A program made the position numbers and the translations under genes. A DNA stretch of 64,000 bases, from the NCBI GenBank assembly GCA_008015235.1, contig SSFF01000014.1, forward strand, positions 1-64,000, given 5' to 3'. The notes beneath the pieces were generated by a model that was given only the letters and a program-made list of their open reading frames with translations, did no database searches and was not told where the DNA came from. This document shows, piece after piece, positions 26,770 through 36,994 of this stretch; position 1 is the stretch's first letter, and every line of letters starts with the position of its first letter. The stretch comes from Rhodoferax sp. Lineage in GTDB: Bacteria > Pseudomonadota > Gammaproteobacteria > Burkholderiales > Burkholderiaceae_C.

Positions 26770-28964
26770 GTCTGCAGCAGGCGCTGCACCGTGTCGCACA
26801 GCTCGCTCACGTCGTTGGGCTTGTGGATCAGTGCGGCGGCACCGTGCGTGAGGGCGTTGTGCTCGATCTCAGGCGTAACGTAGCCCGAGGCCAGGGCCAC
26901 GGGCAGGTTGGAGCGGAAGGCCTTGACGTCGCGCAGCAGCTCCACGCCGCTGTAGCCGGGCATGTTGTAGTCGGTGACCAGCAGGTCCACGCGCTGCGGG
27001 TCGTCACGCAGCCACTCCAGGGCCTCCTGCGGGCTGGTGAAGGTGGTCACGTCAAAGCCCTTGCGCGTCAGCACCCGGCGCACCAGGAACACCAGGGCCT
27101 CGTCGTCGTCCACGTAGAGCACACGCTGCCCCTGCCCGGTAGGGCTTGTGTTTGCTATGTTTTCTGTAGCTGCCTGCGCAGCATCTAAGCGGGCTGTTGC
27201 CGGGAAATACAGTGAAAACGTGCTGCCTTGGCCGGGTGTGCTCTGGACGTCGATGGCGCCCTGGTGGCTGCGCATGACGCCATGCACCACGCTCAGCCCC
27301 AGGCCCGTGCCCTGGCCGACCTGGCGGGTGGTGAAGAAGGGTTCAAAAATGCGCTGCAGGGTTTGCGCGTCCATGCCGGTGCCGGTGTCGGTCACGGCCA
27401 CGCGCACGTAGGGTCCGGGTTCCAGACCCAGTGGGGTCGCGTTGTCGCTTGCCAGTGTCAGGCTGCGCACCTCGACGCTGACGCTGCCCTTGTGCGCGCC
27501 CACAGCCAGCACGGCGTTGGTGCACAGGTTGAGCAGGGCCTGCGCGACCTGGGTGGCGTCGGCCAGCACGGTGGCCTGTGCGTCACCGGGCAGCACCGTG
27601 AATTGCACATTGGCGGGGAGGGTGACGCGCACCAGGCGCTCGGCTTCCAGCACCAGTTCGGCCAGGCGCACCGGGGCGCGTTTGGGGGCTTCATTGCGGC
27701 TGAAGGTCAGGATCTGGCGCACCAGATCGCGGGCACGCTTGCCCGCCTTTTCGATTTCGCGCAGACTGGGCAGGGCCGGGGAGTCCGGTGCGCAGTCCTG
27801 CTTGGCCAGTTCGGTGTTGCCCAGGATGGCACTGAGGATGTTGTTGAAGTCGTGCGCAATGCCGCCGGCCATGGTGCCCATGGCCTGCATCTTCTGCGAC
27901 TCGCGCAGCTGGACTTCCAGGGCAGCCTGCTGTTGCTGCGCTTCCTTGTGGGCAGTGAGGTCGCGCGCAAAGATGGTGGTTACGGTACCGGTTTGCGGGC
28001 CGCGCTGGCGCCACCAGGCCTCGGGCACCGTAGCATTGTGCGTGCTGGGGCGCTTGACCTTGCGGCGCTCGAAACTGACGCCGATTTCCACCGGGCGGGT
28101 TTCCCCCGCGAGCGTGATGCCTTCGAACTCGCCAAGCATGGCCTGCGACGGAATGTTGCCTTCCAGGATGCGCGACTCGACGTTGGGCAAAAAACGCCCC
28201 AGCGGCATGCCCAGGGCCTTTTCGGCGGGGCACATGAAGAGCAGGGTGGCGGCCGGGTTGAAGACCGTGATGCGCTGCTGGTCGTCCACGCAGACGATGG
28301 CGTCAAGCGAGGAATTGATGATCGCCGCCATGCGGTTTTCGCTGAGCAGCAGCTGTTCGAATTTCTGGCGCAGGATGGCCGCACTTTCCTGCAGCGCCTC
28401 GCGCTGGGCCAGCAGCGGCCCCTGGTCGATGACGGCGCAAATGAAGTGCTCCAGCTCACCCGGGGGGCTCTCCAGCCGGGCAATGTGCAGATCGCCGGTG
28501 AAGATGCCTTTGCTGCCGGCCAGGAAGCGTACCTCGTGCACCTGGCTGGCGCCCTGGTTCTTGGCATTCAGAAAGGCCACGGCCACTTCGTCGGCATGGC
28601 CTTCGGCCACAAAGGGCAGCAGGTAGATCAGCGGCGGATCCTGCTCCTGCGGCTGAAAGCGCTGCAGCGCCATGGCGTTGCTGGAAAGCACCATGCCTTC
28701 TTCGTCTACCACCATGAGGGCCAGTGGCACGCTGGAAAACAGCGTGGCAAAGCGCTCCGAGGCGCCTTCGGCCTCTTGCTGGCTGTAGCGCAGGGCCTGG
28801 TTCTGGATTTCGAGTTCAGCCTGGGCCGTGCGCAGGTCCTCGATCATCTGGTGGGGCGAATAGGCCCCCAGAAAGTCAGATTGCGCCCCGAAAGAAGGGG
28901 CGCCGGACAGCCGGGGTGGCTGGGGCGGAAGGGTGAAACGCGGGCGACGCAGGGGGCGAACCAT
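26766..28964 (-). CDS. Hybrid histidine kinase: PAS domains, HisKA, HATPase, receiver
   Basis: A 732-residue sensor without membrane helices, thus probably cytoplasmic. A coiled N-terminus (about 40-70) leads to two PAS-like domains (about 70-190 and 205-340), the HisKA domain with the phospho-His in GGIAHDFNNILSAILG near 370, the HATPase domain with GTGMD and GQGTGLGLSVVHGV, and a receiver with its Asp in LLVTDYNMPG near 663. The linker at residues 588-604 is encoded by a copy of the short repeat family. No response-regulator gene is adjacent. It is coupled to the RluA-family gene. Confidence 0.93.
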   Translation of the reverse strand: MVRPLRRPRFTLPPQPPRLSGAPSFGAQSDFLGAYSPHQMIEDLRTAQAELEIQNQALRYSQQEAEGASERFATLFSSVPLALMVVDEEGMVLSSNAMALQRFQPQEQDPPLIYLLPFVAEGHADEVAVAFLNAKNQGASQVHEVRFLAGSKGIFTGDLHIARLESPPGELEHFICAVIDQGPLLAQREALQESAAILRQKFEQLLLSENRMAAIINSSLDAIVCVDDQQRITVFNPAATLLFMCPAEKALGMPLGRFLPNVESRILEGNIPSQAMLGEFEGITLAGETRPVEIGVSFERRKVKRPSTHNATVPEAWWRQRGPQTGTVTTIFARDLTAHKEAQQQQAALEVQLRESQKMQAMGTMAGGIAHDFNNILSAILGNTELAKQDCAPDSPALPSLREIEKAGKRARDLVRQILTFSRNEAPKRAPVRLAELVLEAERLVRVTLPANVQFTVLPGDAQATVLADATQVAQALLNLCTNAVLAVGAHKGSVSVEVRSLTLASDNATPLGLEPGPYVRVAVTDTGTGMDAQTLQRIFEPFFTTRQVGQGTGLGLSVVHGVMRSHQGAIDVQSTPGQGSTFSLYFPATARLDAAQAATENIANTSPTGQGQRVLYVDDDEALVFLVRRVLTRKGFDVTTFTSPQEALEWLRDDPQRVDLLVTDYNMPGYSGVELLRDVKAFRSNLPVALASGYVTPEIEHNALTHGAAALIHKPNDVSELCDTVQRLLQT
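27151..27201. repeat. Short interspersed repeat, copy 3, inside a coding sequence
   Basis: TTTGCTATG, CTGTAGCTGCCTGCGCAGCA and AAGCGGGCTGTTGCC mark the copy. It falls in frame in the linker between HATPase and receiver domains of the hybrid kinase and adds about 17 residues (within LDAAQAATENIANTSPTG). Confidence 0.65.
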
Positions 28965-29003
28965 GCCTGCAGTGTAGCGCCAGCCTTCTAGCTTGGCAGG
29001 GGC

Positions 29004-30698
29004 CTAATTACCCGACCAGACCACAGCCTGTTTCTGCGCCAGCCAGGCTTCAAAGCGTGGTGCAAAAGCGCCTTCCATGACAGGTCGTTTGACCTTGAGC
29101 GTGGGGGTCACGAAGCCGTTTTCCGGGGTCCAGGGCGTGGTCATGGTGACCAGCATGTCGAGTTTTTCGTGCGGTTCGAGCTGGGCGTTGACGTCCTGCA
29201 GGTGCTGGGTCAGTTCGGCCGTCAGCGTCGCCTTACCCTCTGCACTCTGGCTGCGGCTTGCCGCCTCGGGCGAGAGTAGCAACAGGGCAATGGGCTGGGC
29301 CAGGTTGGCGCCGGTGACCAGGCAGGCTTCCACGGCAGTGTGGCGCACCAGCAGGTCTTCCACATGGGCCGGGGCCACGTACTTGCCTTTGCTGGTCTTG
29401 AAAATGTCTTTCACGCGCCCGGTGATGACCAAGGCGCCCTGGGCGTTGATGGTGCCCTTGTCGCCAGTGTGCAGCCAGCCATCCGCGCCGATGGCCTCGG
29501 CAGTGAGCGTGGGCTCCTTGTAGTAGCCCAGCATGAGGGCCGGGCAGCGCATCTGGATTTCACCGGTTTGTGGGTCGATACGCTGCTCAACGCCTTCATA
29601 GGGGCGGCCAACGTTCCCCGAGTCTTTGGAGCCGGGCAGGGTGCAGTGCGAGACACCGCAGTTCTCGGTCATGCCGTAGACCTCGATCAAATCCAGCCCC
29701 AGGCGCCGGTACCAGCCCAGAACTTCGGCCGGCATGGGCGCGGCGCCACCGGCCGCGATGCGGCACTGGTCCAGACCCAATCCAGTGAGGATCTTCTTGC
29801 GCACCAGGCCGCCGACCAGGGGCAGGGAGAGCAGGAAATTGAGCTTCTTGGCGGGGAGCTTGGAGTGGATGCCGTGTTGGAACTTCACCCACAGGCGTGG
29901 TACCGAAAAGAAGATGGTGGGGCGGGCGCGTTGCAGGTCCTGCACAAAGGTGTCGAGCGATTCGGCAAAGAAGACGCGCCCTCCATAGCGCAGCGAGGCC
30001 TGTTCCACCAGCATGCGCTCGGCCACGTGGGCCAGGGGCAGGTATGAAATGTAACGTTCATTGGCATCCATGGGGATGCGCTTGGTGGCCGAGGACACGC
30101 CCCAGGCCATGGTGTTGAAGGTATGGACCACGCCTTTGGGCTTGCCCGTGGTGCCCGAGGTGTAGATGATGGTGCTGACTTGGTTGCCGTCCATTACCGG
30201 CTGGCCCTGCAAGGGCGCGTGGGCTGTCAGCAGGTCGTCCCAGGCAAGCCCGGTGACTTCGGCTGGCGCCAGTGGCAGCACCACCACCGGAAAGCCGCTG
30301 GCAATGCCAGTGCGCACATTGGCGGTGTCGTCGAGCTTGCCGATGAAGCAGGCTTTGGCCTCGCTGTGTTCCAGGATGTAGGCCAGCGCTTCGGCGTTGA
30401 AGGTGGGGTAGATGGGCACCGACACAAAACCGGCCATCTGGATCGCCAGATCGGCCAGGATCCAGTGGGCACTGTTCTTGCCCAGGATGGCTACCCGGCT
30501 GCCGGGCTCCCATCCGTGCGACTGCAGCCAGCTGGCCATGCGCCGCACCTGGTCGGCCGCTTGCTGCCAGCTCAGGTCCTGCACTTTGCCGGCCCCCATG
30601 GGTTGGGTCAGGTAGACCGCCTGGGCGCGTTCTTTTTCCCAGCGGTACAGGCATTGCAGTGGCAGGTCGGAAGGGGAGACAGTGATGGTGTGCTGCAT
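29004..30698 (-). CDS. Long-chain acyl-CoA synthetase (AMP-dependent)
   Basis: A 564-residue ANL-family enzyme that activates fatty acids as acyl-AMP and then acyl-CoA. Motifs are YTSGTTGKPKGVV (P-loop), YGMTENCG, HTGDKG and the hinge/Lys region GRVKDIFKTSKGKYVAPAHV. It resembles the FACL/LACS group more than FadD in its C-terminus, so the substrate is uncertain. It is transcribed apart from the divergent secretion operon. Confidence 0.9.
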   Translation of the reverse strand: MQHTITVSPSDLPLQCLYRWEKERAQAVYLTQPMGAGKVQDLSWQQAADQVRRMASWLQSHGWEPGSRVAILGKNSAHWILADLAIQMAGFVSVPIYPTFNAEALAYILEHSEAKACFIGKLDDTANVRTGIASGFPVVVLPLAPAEVTGLAWDDLLTAHAPLQGQPVMDGNQVSTIIYTSGTTGKPKGVVHTFNTMAWGVSSATKRIPMDANERYISYLPLAHVAERMLVEQASLRYGGRVFFAESLDTFVQDLQRARPTIFFSVPRLWVKFQHGIHSKLPAKKLNFLLSLPLVGGLVRKKILTGLGLDQCRIAAGGAAPMPAEVLGWYRRLGLDLIEVYGMTENCGVSHCTLPGSKDSGNVGRPYEGVEQRIDPQTGEIQMRCPALMLGYYKEPTLTAEAIGADGWLHTGDKGTINAQGALVITGRVKDIFKTSKGKYVAPAHVEDLLVRHTAVEACLVTGANLAQPIALLLLSPEAASRSQSAEGKATLTAELTQHLQDVNAQLEPHEKLDMLVTMTTPWTPENGFVTPTLKVKRPVMEGAFAPRFEAWLAQKQAVVWSGN

Positions 30699-30963
30699 GG
30701 TTTATGTGCCTTGGACTCAGGGAGAGTCCGTTAAGGGCGCGATTCTGTGCACCGGGCGCTTGGGCGTCAGCCGTAGTTTCCCTAGGTGACGTTGAAACTT
30801 GAGTCATGGGCTTCATGGCATGTAGAAGGCGGGTAAAAGCGACAAAACGCCGCAAAAACCATATCCAGGGGGTATTTCTTCGTCCACAAGCGGGGGAGCG
30901 AGTGCTTTAATGGTGCCTGTAGCCCGTGTAGGTCGGGTTGATTGCCAAGAGTGGGGGTGCAGC

Positions 30964-33900
30964 ATGACTGGACGCGCGTCAATGAACCATATCTTTCGCA
31001 CCGTATGGAACCATGCTTTGGGTGCCATGGTTGCGGTTTCCGAAGTCGGTGCGGTGCGGGGTAAATCCGTATCTCAGAAGACAGGTGTTGCAGCTGTTTC
31101 GGCATCTTTTTTTGCGTTGAATACGGCCTCAGTCCTTATAGCCATTGCGTGGGCAGCTAGTTCAATAGCTGTGGCAGCACCGACTGGTGGCGTGGCCGTG
31201 GTTGGGCAGATGAGCACCAGCACCCAGGGCAGCCAGACCACCATCACCACCCAGAATGGCGCTGGGCTGAACTATTCGGCCATCAACTGGCAGTCGTTCT
31301 CTGTTCCGCAGGGCACCAGTACCTATTTCCAGCAGCCCAGTGCCAGCAGTGCTGTCATCAACCGCGTGGTGACCAACACGCCGTCACAGCTGTTTGGCAC
31401 CCTGGGCAGCAACGGGCATTTGGTGCTGGTCAATCAGGCTGGCATTACCGTGGGGGCCGGTGCCGTGGTGGACACCGCCGGTTTCACGGCTTCGGCGCTC
31501 AAGATGAGTGACGCCGACGCATTGGCCGGGCGCATGCGCTTTGGCGACGGCACGGCCGGAGGCAGTGTTTCGGTGCAGGGCCAGGTGTTGGCACGTAGCG
31601 GCGACGTGGTGCTGATTGGCAGCAGTGTCGATACCGGCAAGGATGCACTGGTGCGTGCGCCCAATGGCAGCACCATCCTGGCGGCCGGTCAGCAGGTGGA
31701 GATTACCGGGCGCGGGCTCGAAGGCATTTCCATGACGGTGCAGGCGCCAGAGAACAACGCCGTCAACCTGGGCGCCCTGCAAGGGGATGCTGTGGCCATC
31801 TTCGCGGGCACGCTCAAGCACAGCGGCGCCATCCAGGCGACGCGTGCCTCGTTGGAAGGCGGCCGGGTAGTGCTGAAGGCGGCAGGTGACGCCATCGTGG
31901 ACGGCAATGCCAGCATCGTGGCCACCGGAACCGTGGGCGGCAGTGTGGATGTGTTGGGCCAGCGCGTGGGTCTGACCGATACCGCCAGCATCGACGTGTC
32001 GGGCAGCCAAGGTGGCGGTCAGGTTCGCATTGGCGGAGACTACCAGGGCAAGAATGCCGACGTGCCAAACGCCCAGTTTGCCTATGTGGGGCGCGATGTC
32101 AGCATCACCGCCAACGCCACCGATGTGGGCAAGGGCGGGCGGGTCATCGTGTGGGCCGATGACACCACTCGGGCCTATGGGAGCATCGAAGCCAAAGGTG
32201 GTGCGGGTGGTGGGGATGGCGGCTTTGTGGAGACTTCTGGCAAGCGCGCACTGGACGTCAACGGCATTCGCGTCAGTGCTGTGGCATCGGCCGGCCGGTC
32301 TGGGACGTGGTTGCTGGACCCTGCTGACGTGACCATTTCTTCCGTGAGCGGGGATATGGTCCAGACGGGTGGTCTGTTCGTGCCATCCAGTGGCGCCTCG
32401 ACCGTACTGGCGTCTACGCTGATGAGTGTCTTGAATGGTGGAACGGATGTCACCGTAACCACCTACGACACAACGCTCAATCCGACGGCATTTTCCGGTG
32501 GCACTGCGTCGGGTGACATTACCTTGGGCATGGGCACAAGCTTGTCATGGACTTCCAGTGCCAAACTGACCTTGGATGCCTACAACAGCATCATCCTCAA
32601 TAGCGGTGTTACCGCCACTAACGGAGAGTTGAGTTTGTTGGCCAGTGACCGCACGGGCGCAAATTCCGGAACTATTTCCAATGGTGGTTCGTACCTGGTC
32701 AAGGTGAACAAGCTGGAGGCTGTGGCCCACGGCAATATCGACATCACTGGTTACAACGAAATTCAGAACTTGTCTGCAAAGAGTGTTGCGGGTGCCATCA
32801 GCATCGAATCGGCACACGCTTCGGGTTTGACCATAAGTAGCGTGGGAGGCAATACCGGGGTTTCGGCTGCGGGCAATATCACTATCCTGCAATACACCGC
32901 GGGCGGTATTGCCGTGAATGCTGCAGTAAAGGGCAGTGGTTCATTTTTGACGAAGCTGGGCATTGCATCCGGTTCCGGGGCCATTGCCGTGGGTGCGGAT
33001 GTAGAGGGGCAGTCGGTGCAGCTCTATACCAGCGGAGGAGGCATCACGCAAAGTGGCGGTAGCGTCAAAGACAACGGCGGCGGGACCACGCTCGCATATG
33101 CGGGATCGATTGCGCTGACCAGCGGCTCGAATGACTTCTCGTCGGTGACCATCAGTGGTTCAACTCCCTCTTCAATCAGCTTGACCGATGCCAACAACCT
33201 GGTCCTGGCCAACAACACCGTGACAACTTCGGCTGGAGGCAGCATCACCCTCAAGGCCGGCGGTTCAATTTCGCTTTCTGATGCAGCCTTTGATACGACC
33301 TACCTGTACCTGTACGCGGGAACCGGCATTGGAAACAGTGCCAACGCGCTCAGTATTTCCAGTGTGCCCTACGTGACGGCCAGCACCAGCAGTGGAGGTG
33401 TATACCTTTACAGCAACGTTGCGCCCGTGACCATTCAGGGTATTTCCGTCGGCAGCGGTGACATCGTGGTCACCAACTATGGGGGGATCACCACAACTGG
33501 TTTGGTCTCCACTGCCAATGGTGCGGTGACCATGACGGCCAATAGCCCGTTGACAGTGGGCAGCGGTGGTGTCTCCGCTACCGGCAATATTTCCTTGACC
33601 GCTGCCAGCACCGGCAACATGACGCTCAATGGCCCCATTAAATCCAGCGCGGGAAGTGTCACGATGTCTGCAACAGGTGGAACGTTGACCCAAAATAATG
33701 CTGTGTACGGTGCGACCGGGGTGTCCGCTTCTGCCTCCACCATGGTGTACGGATCAGGGGCTACTACTTCGGGTTCCCCGATCAGTTATACCGCTGGTGG
33801 TGTGGGTGTTACCGCGCCCCTGGACCCCATAGCCACTTTGAACTCAAGTGGCTCACTGGTCACTGTGTTTGAAGACGCGCTGACCGCGGCAGTCGATGAA

Positions 33901-33987
33901 CAAATGGTTGAGACCCAGGTGGCACAGCAGGATGAAGAGAAAGATCCCCTGTTGTTGGAGTCGGGGGGAGAAATATGTCTGCGCTAG
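30964..33987 (+). CDS. Two-partner secretion exoprotein (TpsA), FHA-type
   Basis: A 1007-residue exported protein. It opens with an extended signal peptide: MNHIFRTVWNHALGAMVAVS is the ESPR consensus, followed by a hydrophobic stretch ending near VAAPTGG. The TPS domain (about 75-310) folds as a beta-helix and is recognised by TpsB; the usual NPNG is here VNQAGITVG. The rest is Gly/Ser/Thr-rich parallel beta-helix repeat. The end is acidic (QQDEEKDPLLLESGGEICLR). ATG 30964 is used; ATG 30982 begins the ESPR exactly and is possible. Probably an adhesin or matrix component; the last 13 bp overlap the FecR-domain gene. Confidence 0.88.
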   Translation: MTGRASMNHIFRTVWNHALGAMVAVSEVGAVRGKSVSQKTGVAAVSASFFALNTASVLIAIAWAASSIAVAAPTGGVAVVGQMSTSTQGSQTTITTQNGAGLNYSAINWQSFSVPQGTSTYFQQPSASSAVINRVVTNTPSQLFGTLGSNGHLVLVNQAGITVGAGAVVDTAGFTASALKMSDADALAGRMRFGDGTAGGSVSVQGQVLARSGDVVLIGSSVDTGKDALVRAPNGSTILAAGQQVEITGRGLEGISMTVQAPENNAVNLGALQGDAVAIFAGTLKHSGAIQATRASLEGGRVVLKAAGDAIVDGNASIVATGTVGGSVDVLGQRVGLTDTASIDVSGSQGGGQVRIGGDYQGKNADVPNAQFAYVGRDVSITANATDVGKGGRVIVWADDTTRAYGSIEAKGGAGGGDGGFVETSGKRALDVNGIRVSAVASAGRSGTWLLDPADVTISSVSGDMVQTGGLFVPSSGASTVLASTLMSVLNGGTDVTVTTYDTTLNPTAFSGGTASGDITLGMGTSLSWTSSAKLTLDAYNSIILNSGVTATNGELSLLASDRTGANSGTISNGGSYLVKVNKLEAVAHGNIDITGYNEIQNLSAKSVAGAISIESAHASGLTISSVGGNTGVSAAGNITILQYTAGGIAVNAAVKGSGSFLTKLGIASGSGAIAVGADVEGQSVQLYTSGGGITQSGGSVKDNGGGTTLAYAGSIALTSGSNDFSSVTISGSTPSSISLTDANNLVLANNTVTTSAGGSITLKAGGSISLSDAAFDTTYLYLYAGTGIGNSANALSISSVPYVTASTSSGGVYLYSNVAPVTIQGISVGSGDIVVTNYGGITTTGLVSTANGAVTMTANSPLTVGSGGVSATGNISLTAASTGNMTLNGPIKSSAGSVTMSATGGTLTQNNAVYGATGVSASASTMVYGSGATTSGSPISYTAGGVGVTAPLDPIATLNSSGSLVTVFEDALTAAVDEQMVETQVAQQDEEKDPLLLESGGEICLR

Positions 33988-35330
33988 GTGTTTCCATCAT
34001 GAAGTTCCGTTTTGATTCTTGGGCGGTTGGCTTGGTGCTGCTTGCAGCGGTCAACGTCCATGCCCAATCTGTCGGTGAGGTTGAATTTTCGCGCGGTGTA
34101 GGTTTTGCCCAGTCAGCGGGACAGGCGCCGCGTACGCTGGGCAAAGGCTTGCCCTTGAAAGAGGGAGACCGCTTGACGACATCCGATGGCAGTTCCGCCA
34201 TCATTCGGATGCAAGACGGTACACGCATGACGGTGCGCCCCAATTCGGACCTTGTGGTGCAGCAATTCCAATTCAAGGAGGGTGCGCCGGATAACAGCAT
34301 GGTGATGCAGTTGTTGCGCGGCGGCTTTCGTGCCATAACCGGTCTGATTTCCAAAGGTGCACCGAATGCCGCGAAGGTCCAGACAGCCACGGCCACCATC
34401 GGCATTCGTGGTACCGATTTCGATGCCCGTTTGTGTACCAAGGATTGCAAGGCGGAAAGTGCCAAGGTCACAGACCCAGCCCGGCCCAACGCGATTCTGG
34501 CCAGTGCCAAATTGGTAGAGGTGCAAGGCACGATCACCGCGAAGGACGCCAATGGCAATCGACGGGCCATGGTGTCGGGTGGCAGCGTATATCCGGGGGA
34601 CACGGTCGAAACCACGGCCGGCGCGCGCACAGTGCTGGTGTTCCGTGATGACAGTCGTCTGACGCTGGGAAGCAACGCACAGTTCCGCGTCGACAACTTT
34701 GTCTTTGATGAAAAGAACCCTACGGAAGGGCGTTTTCTGGTGACCTTGCTACGGGGGTCCTTGCGTGCCCTGACAGGATTGATTGGCAAGGCCAATAACC
34801 GGAACGTCGGTTTCAGTACGGCCACTGCGACCATCGGTATTCGGGGCACCGGGCTGGATCTGGACTGCAGTGCGGGCGCGAGCTGCGCATTTTTCACCTG
34901 GTTGGGCACCATTGAAGTGACACCCACAGGGCAGAGTGCACTGCAAGTACTGCAGGCAGGACAAGGTCTGTTTGTGGGGCCCACTGGCATACGCGCGCTG
35001 ACGGCGCCGACGCTTGATAACCTGCCTCGGCCCGACCAGGTGCCCGTCAATCTCCAGCAGTTGTTTGGTGTAGGCCAACCCAATGTTGAAGAAGAGGGGC
35101 TTTTTGTCTTTGTGCGGGATGGCCACATCGAAGTGGTGTCTTCCAAGGAGACGCTGCACCTGGGACGTGGGGAGGCTGGGTTTGCCTCATTGGACGGGAG
35201 CACCGGTCGACCGGGTAATTTGCCTTTGTTTATCCAGAATGACCGATTGCCCTTGCCCAACAACCCCAATCCGGGCCTGAGCAGCCTGCTGGGGGACATC
35301 AACGCCACTTCAGGCCAGCAATGTCGGTGA
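33975..35330 (+). CDS. Exported protein with two FecR domains
   Basis: A 451-residue protein with an N-terminal signal (SWAVGLVLLAAVNVHAQS). Two FecR-like domains repeat the same pattern: SSAIIRMQDGTRMTVRPNSD with ATATIGIRGTDFDA, then TVLVFRDDSRLTLGSNAQFR with ATATIGIRGTGLDL. Each is followed by a cysteine pair that could form a disulfide. Classic FecR is an anti-sigma regulator, but no sigma factor or iron receptor is nearby and there is no cytoplasmic FecR N-terminus. Here it is more likely a periplasmic partner of the secretion system. Ribosome site GGGGGAG precedes ATG 33975. Middle gene of the tpsA-fecR-tpsB operon. Confidence 0.87.
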   Translation: MSALGVSIMKFRFDSWAVGLVLLAAVNVHAQSVGEVEFSRGVGFAQSAGQAPRTLGKGLPLKEGDRLTTSDGSSAIIRMQDGTRMTVRPNSDLVVQQFQFKEGAPDNSMVMQLLRGGFRAITGLISKGAPNAAKVQTATATIGIRGTDFDARLCTKDCKAESAKVTDPARPNAILASAKLVEVQGTITAKDANGNRRAMVSGGSVYPGDTVETTAGARTVLVFRDDSRLTLGSNAQFRVDNFVFDEKNPTEGRFLVTLLRGSLRALTGLIGKANNRNVGFSTATATIGIRGTGLDLDCSAGASCAFFTWLGTIEVTPTGQSALQVLQAGQGLFVGPTGIRALTAPTLDNLPRPDQVPVNLQQLFGVGQPNVEEEGLFVFVRDGHIEVVSSKETLHLGRGEAGFASLDGSTGRPGNLPLFIQNDRLPLPNNPNPGLSSLLGDINATSGQQCR

Positions 35331-35341
35331 GGATCAAAGCC

Positions 35342-36979
35342 ATGAGTATTCGATATTTCACCGTGCCGATGGCCTGCGTGCTTGCAACGCTTTCGCTCGG
35401 GTGGGGCGGTTTGGCGCAAGCGCAAGAGAGTGCGACAGCTGTTGCTTCAGCAAATACGACTAGCTTTCGTATTCGCGGATTTGAGCTTACTGGCGACATA
35501 CCACTGTCTACCGACGAAACCACACGCATCCTCGCACCCTATATCAGCAACCAGGCCACCATTGATACCCTGCAACAGGCCAGTGCTGCGTTGGAGAAAG
35601 CGTTGAAAGACAAGGGTTTTGCCTTGCACCGGGTGAGTCTTCCGCCGCAGGAAGTTGGCGACAAAGTAACGCTGCAAATCGTCAAATTCGTGATTGGCAA
35701 GGTGGTGGTGGAGGGCGCGAAATTCCATAGTGAAGCCAATATACGGGCCAGCATTCCGGAACTGCAGACCGGTCAGGCCCCCAATTTTCAGCGGCTGGCG
35801 GTACAGACTGCCATTGCCAATGAAAATCCGAGCAAGCAGATACAGGTAGGACTAAAGGAGTCCGAGGAGCCAGACCAGATTGATACGCGGGTGCGGGTGG
35901 TGGATGAGCGGCCCTGGAGCATTCTTGTTGGAGTCAGCAATACCGGCAACGAATCCACCGGGCGTGACCGCTTGGCGGTGGTGGTGGGGCACAACAACGT
36001 GCTCGATCGTGACCACCAGCTTTCGTTGGCGTTTACCACCTCGTTGGAGCGTTCCAGTGACGTCAAGCAGCTGGGGCTCAATTACAGGGTACCGCTCTAT
36101 GCCCAGGGAGGGGTGTTTGCGGCCAGTTACACCAATTCCGATGTGGTGGGCCAGTTTGGCAGCTTCAGTAGCAGTGGGGTGGGTGAAACCTTGGGGTTCA
36201 GTTACAGCCACTATCTGCAGCCTGAAGGGGGGCGACGCTCTTACCTGACCTTGGGTTGGGAGGATAAAACCTTCAATGCCACCAAAATCACGGTGGGCGG
36301 GGTTGTGCAGTACACCCCGGTCGATTTGAGTTTCAATCCGGTGCACCGCAAGAGCCAGCCCTTGACCCTGGGCTATGCATCGCGCATTGAAGGCGATGCC
36401 TCGGTGCTGGCTTACTCTGTCAATTGGGCTGGAAACTTTGCTGGCGGCAGCGGCAACACACTGAAGGCCTACCAGGCCGAGGATCCCCGCATCCAGAATG
36501 CCAGCTGGAATGCCCTGCGTGGGGATGTCAGCTACACACGTGCCCTGGGGACTGGCTGGTTGCTTGGAGCACGTTCGCAGTTCCAGTTCACCTCGGATGC
36601 GCTCATTTCCGGAGAGCAGTTCGGCCTGGGTGGATCTTCATCGGTACGTGGTACCAACGAACGGCCGATTTCTGGCGACAGCGGCATCTTTGCTTCGCTG
36701 GAGTTGAGTACCCCCGAACTTGTTCCCGGCTTGCGTCTGTTGGGTTTTGCGGATGCCGGCGTGCTGGCCAGCAACAACACCGCCAGCGTGACCAACAAGG
36801 CATCTACTGATGGCTTGACCAGTGCTGGCGTGGGCTTGCGATATGGTCAGGGGGCGGTTGGCATTACCGCCGAGTGGGCGCGTGTTGTGCGGGGAGCCAC
36901 CGTACCGGCCAGTGCCCCCACGGGGCTGCCAAGGCAAGGCGACGAGAAGTTGCATGTCAACTTGACCGCACGTTTTTGA
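35342..36979 (+). CDS. Two-partner secretion transporter (TpsB, ShlB/FhaC family)
   Basis: A 545-residue outer-membrane Omp85-family pore that exports the TpsA protein. A signal peptide (LATLSLGWGGLAQAQ) leads to two POTRA domains (about 40-200, e.g. FRIRGFELTGDIPLS), then a 16-strand barrel. The L6 loop motif is SVRGTNERPISGDSG, and the protein ends in F (LTARF) as expected for BAM insertion. ATG 35342 with GAGG upstream is preferred to ATG 35321, which overlaps the FecR gene without a ribosome site. Confidence 0.92.
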   Translation: MSIRYFTVPMACVLATLSLGWGGLAQAQESATAVASANTTSFRIRGFELTGDIPLSTDETTRILAPYISNQATIDTLQQASAALEKALKDKGFALHRVSLPPQEVGDKVTLQIVKFVIGKVVVEGAKFHSEANIRASIPELQTGQAPNFQRLAVQTAIANENPSKQIQVGLKESEEPDQIDTRVRVVDERPWSILVGVSNTGNESTGRDRLAVVVGHNNVLDRDHQLSLAFTTSLERSSDVKQLGLNYRVPLYAQGGVFAASYTNSDVVGQFGSFSSSGVGETLGFSYSHYLQPEGGRRSYLTLGWEDKTFNATKITVGGVVQYTPVDLSFNPVHRKSQPLTLGYASRIEGDASVLAYSVNWAGNFAGGSGNTLKAYQAEDPRIQNASWNALRGDVSYTRALGTGWLLGARSQFQFTSDALISGEQFGLGGSSSVRGTNERPISGDSGIFASLELSTPELVPGLRLLGFADAGVLASNNTASVTNKASTDGLTSAGVGLRYGQGAVGITAEWARVVRGATVPASAPTGLPRQGDEKLHVNLTARF

Positions 36980-36994
36980 ATATTGAGGTGATGT

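Noticed and set aside
33975..35330. FecR as an anti-sigma factor
   Set aside because: No sigma factor or TonB receptor gene is adjacent and the protein has an N-terminal export signal instead of a cytoplasmic domain.
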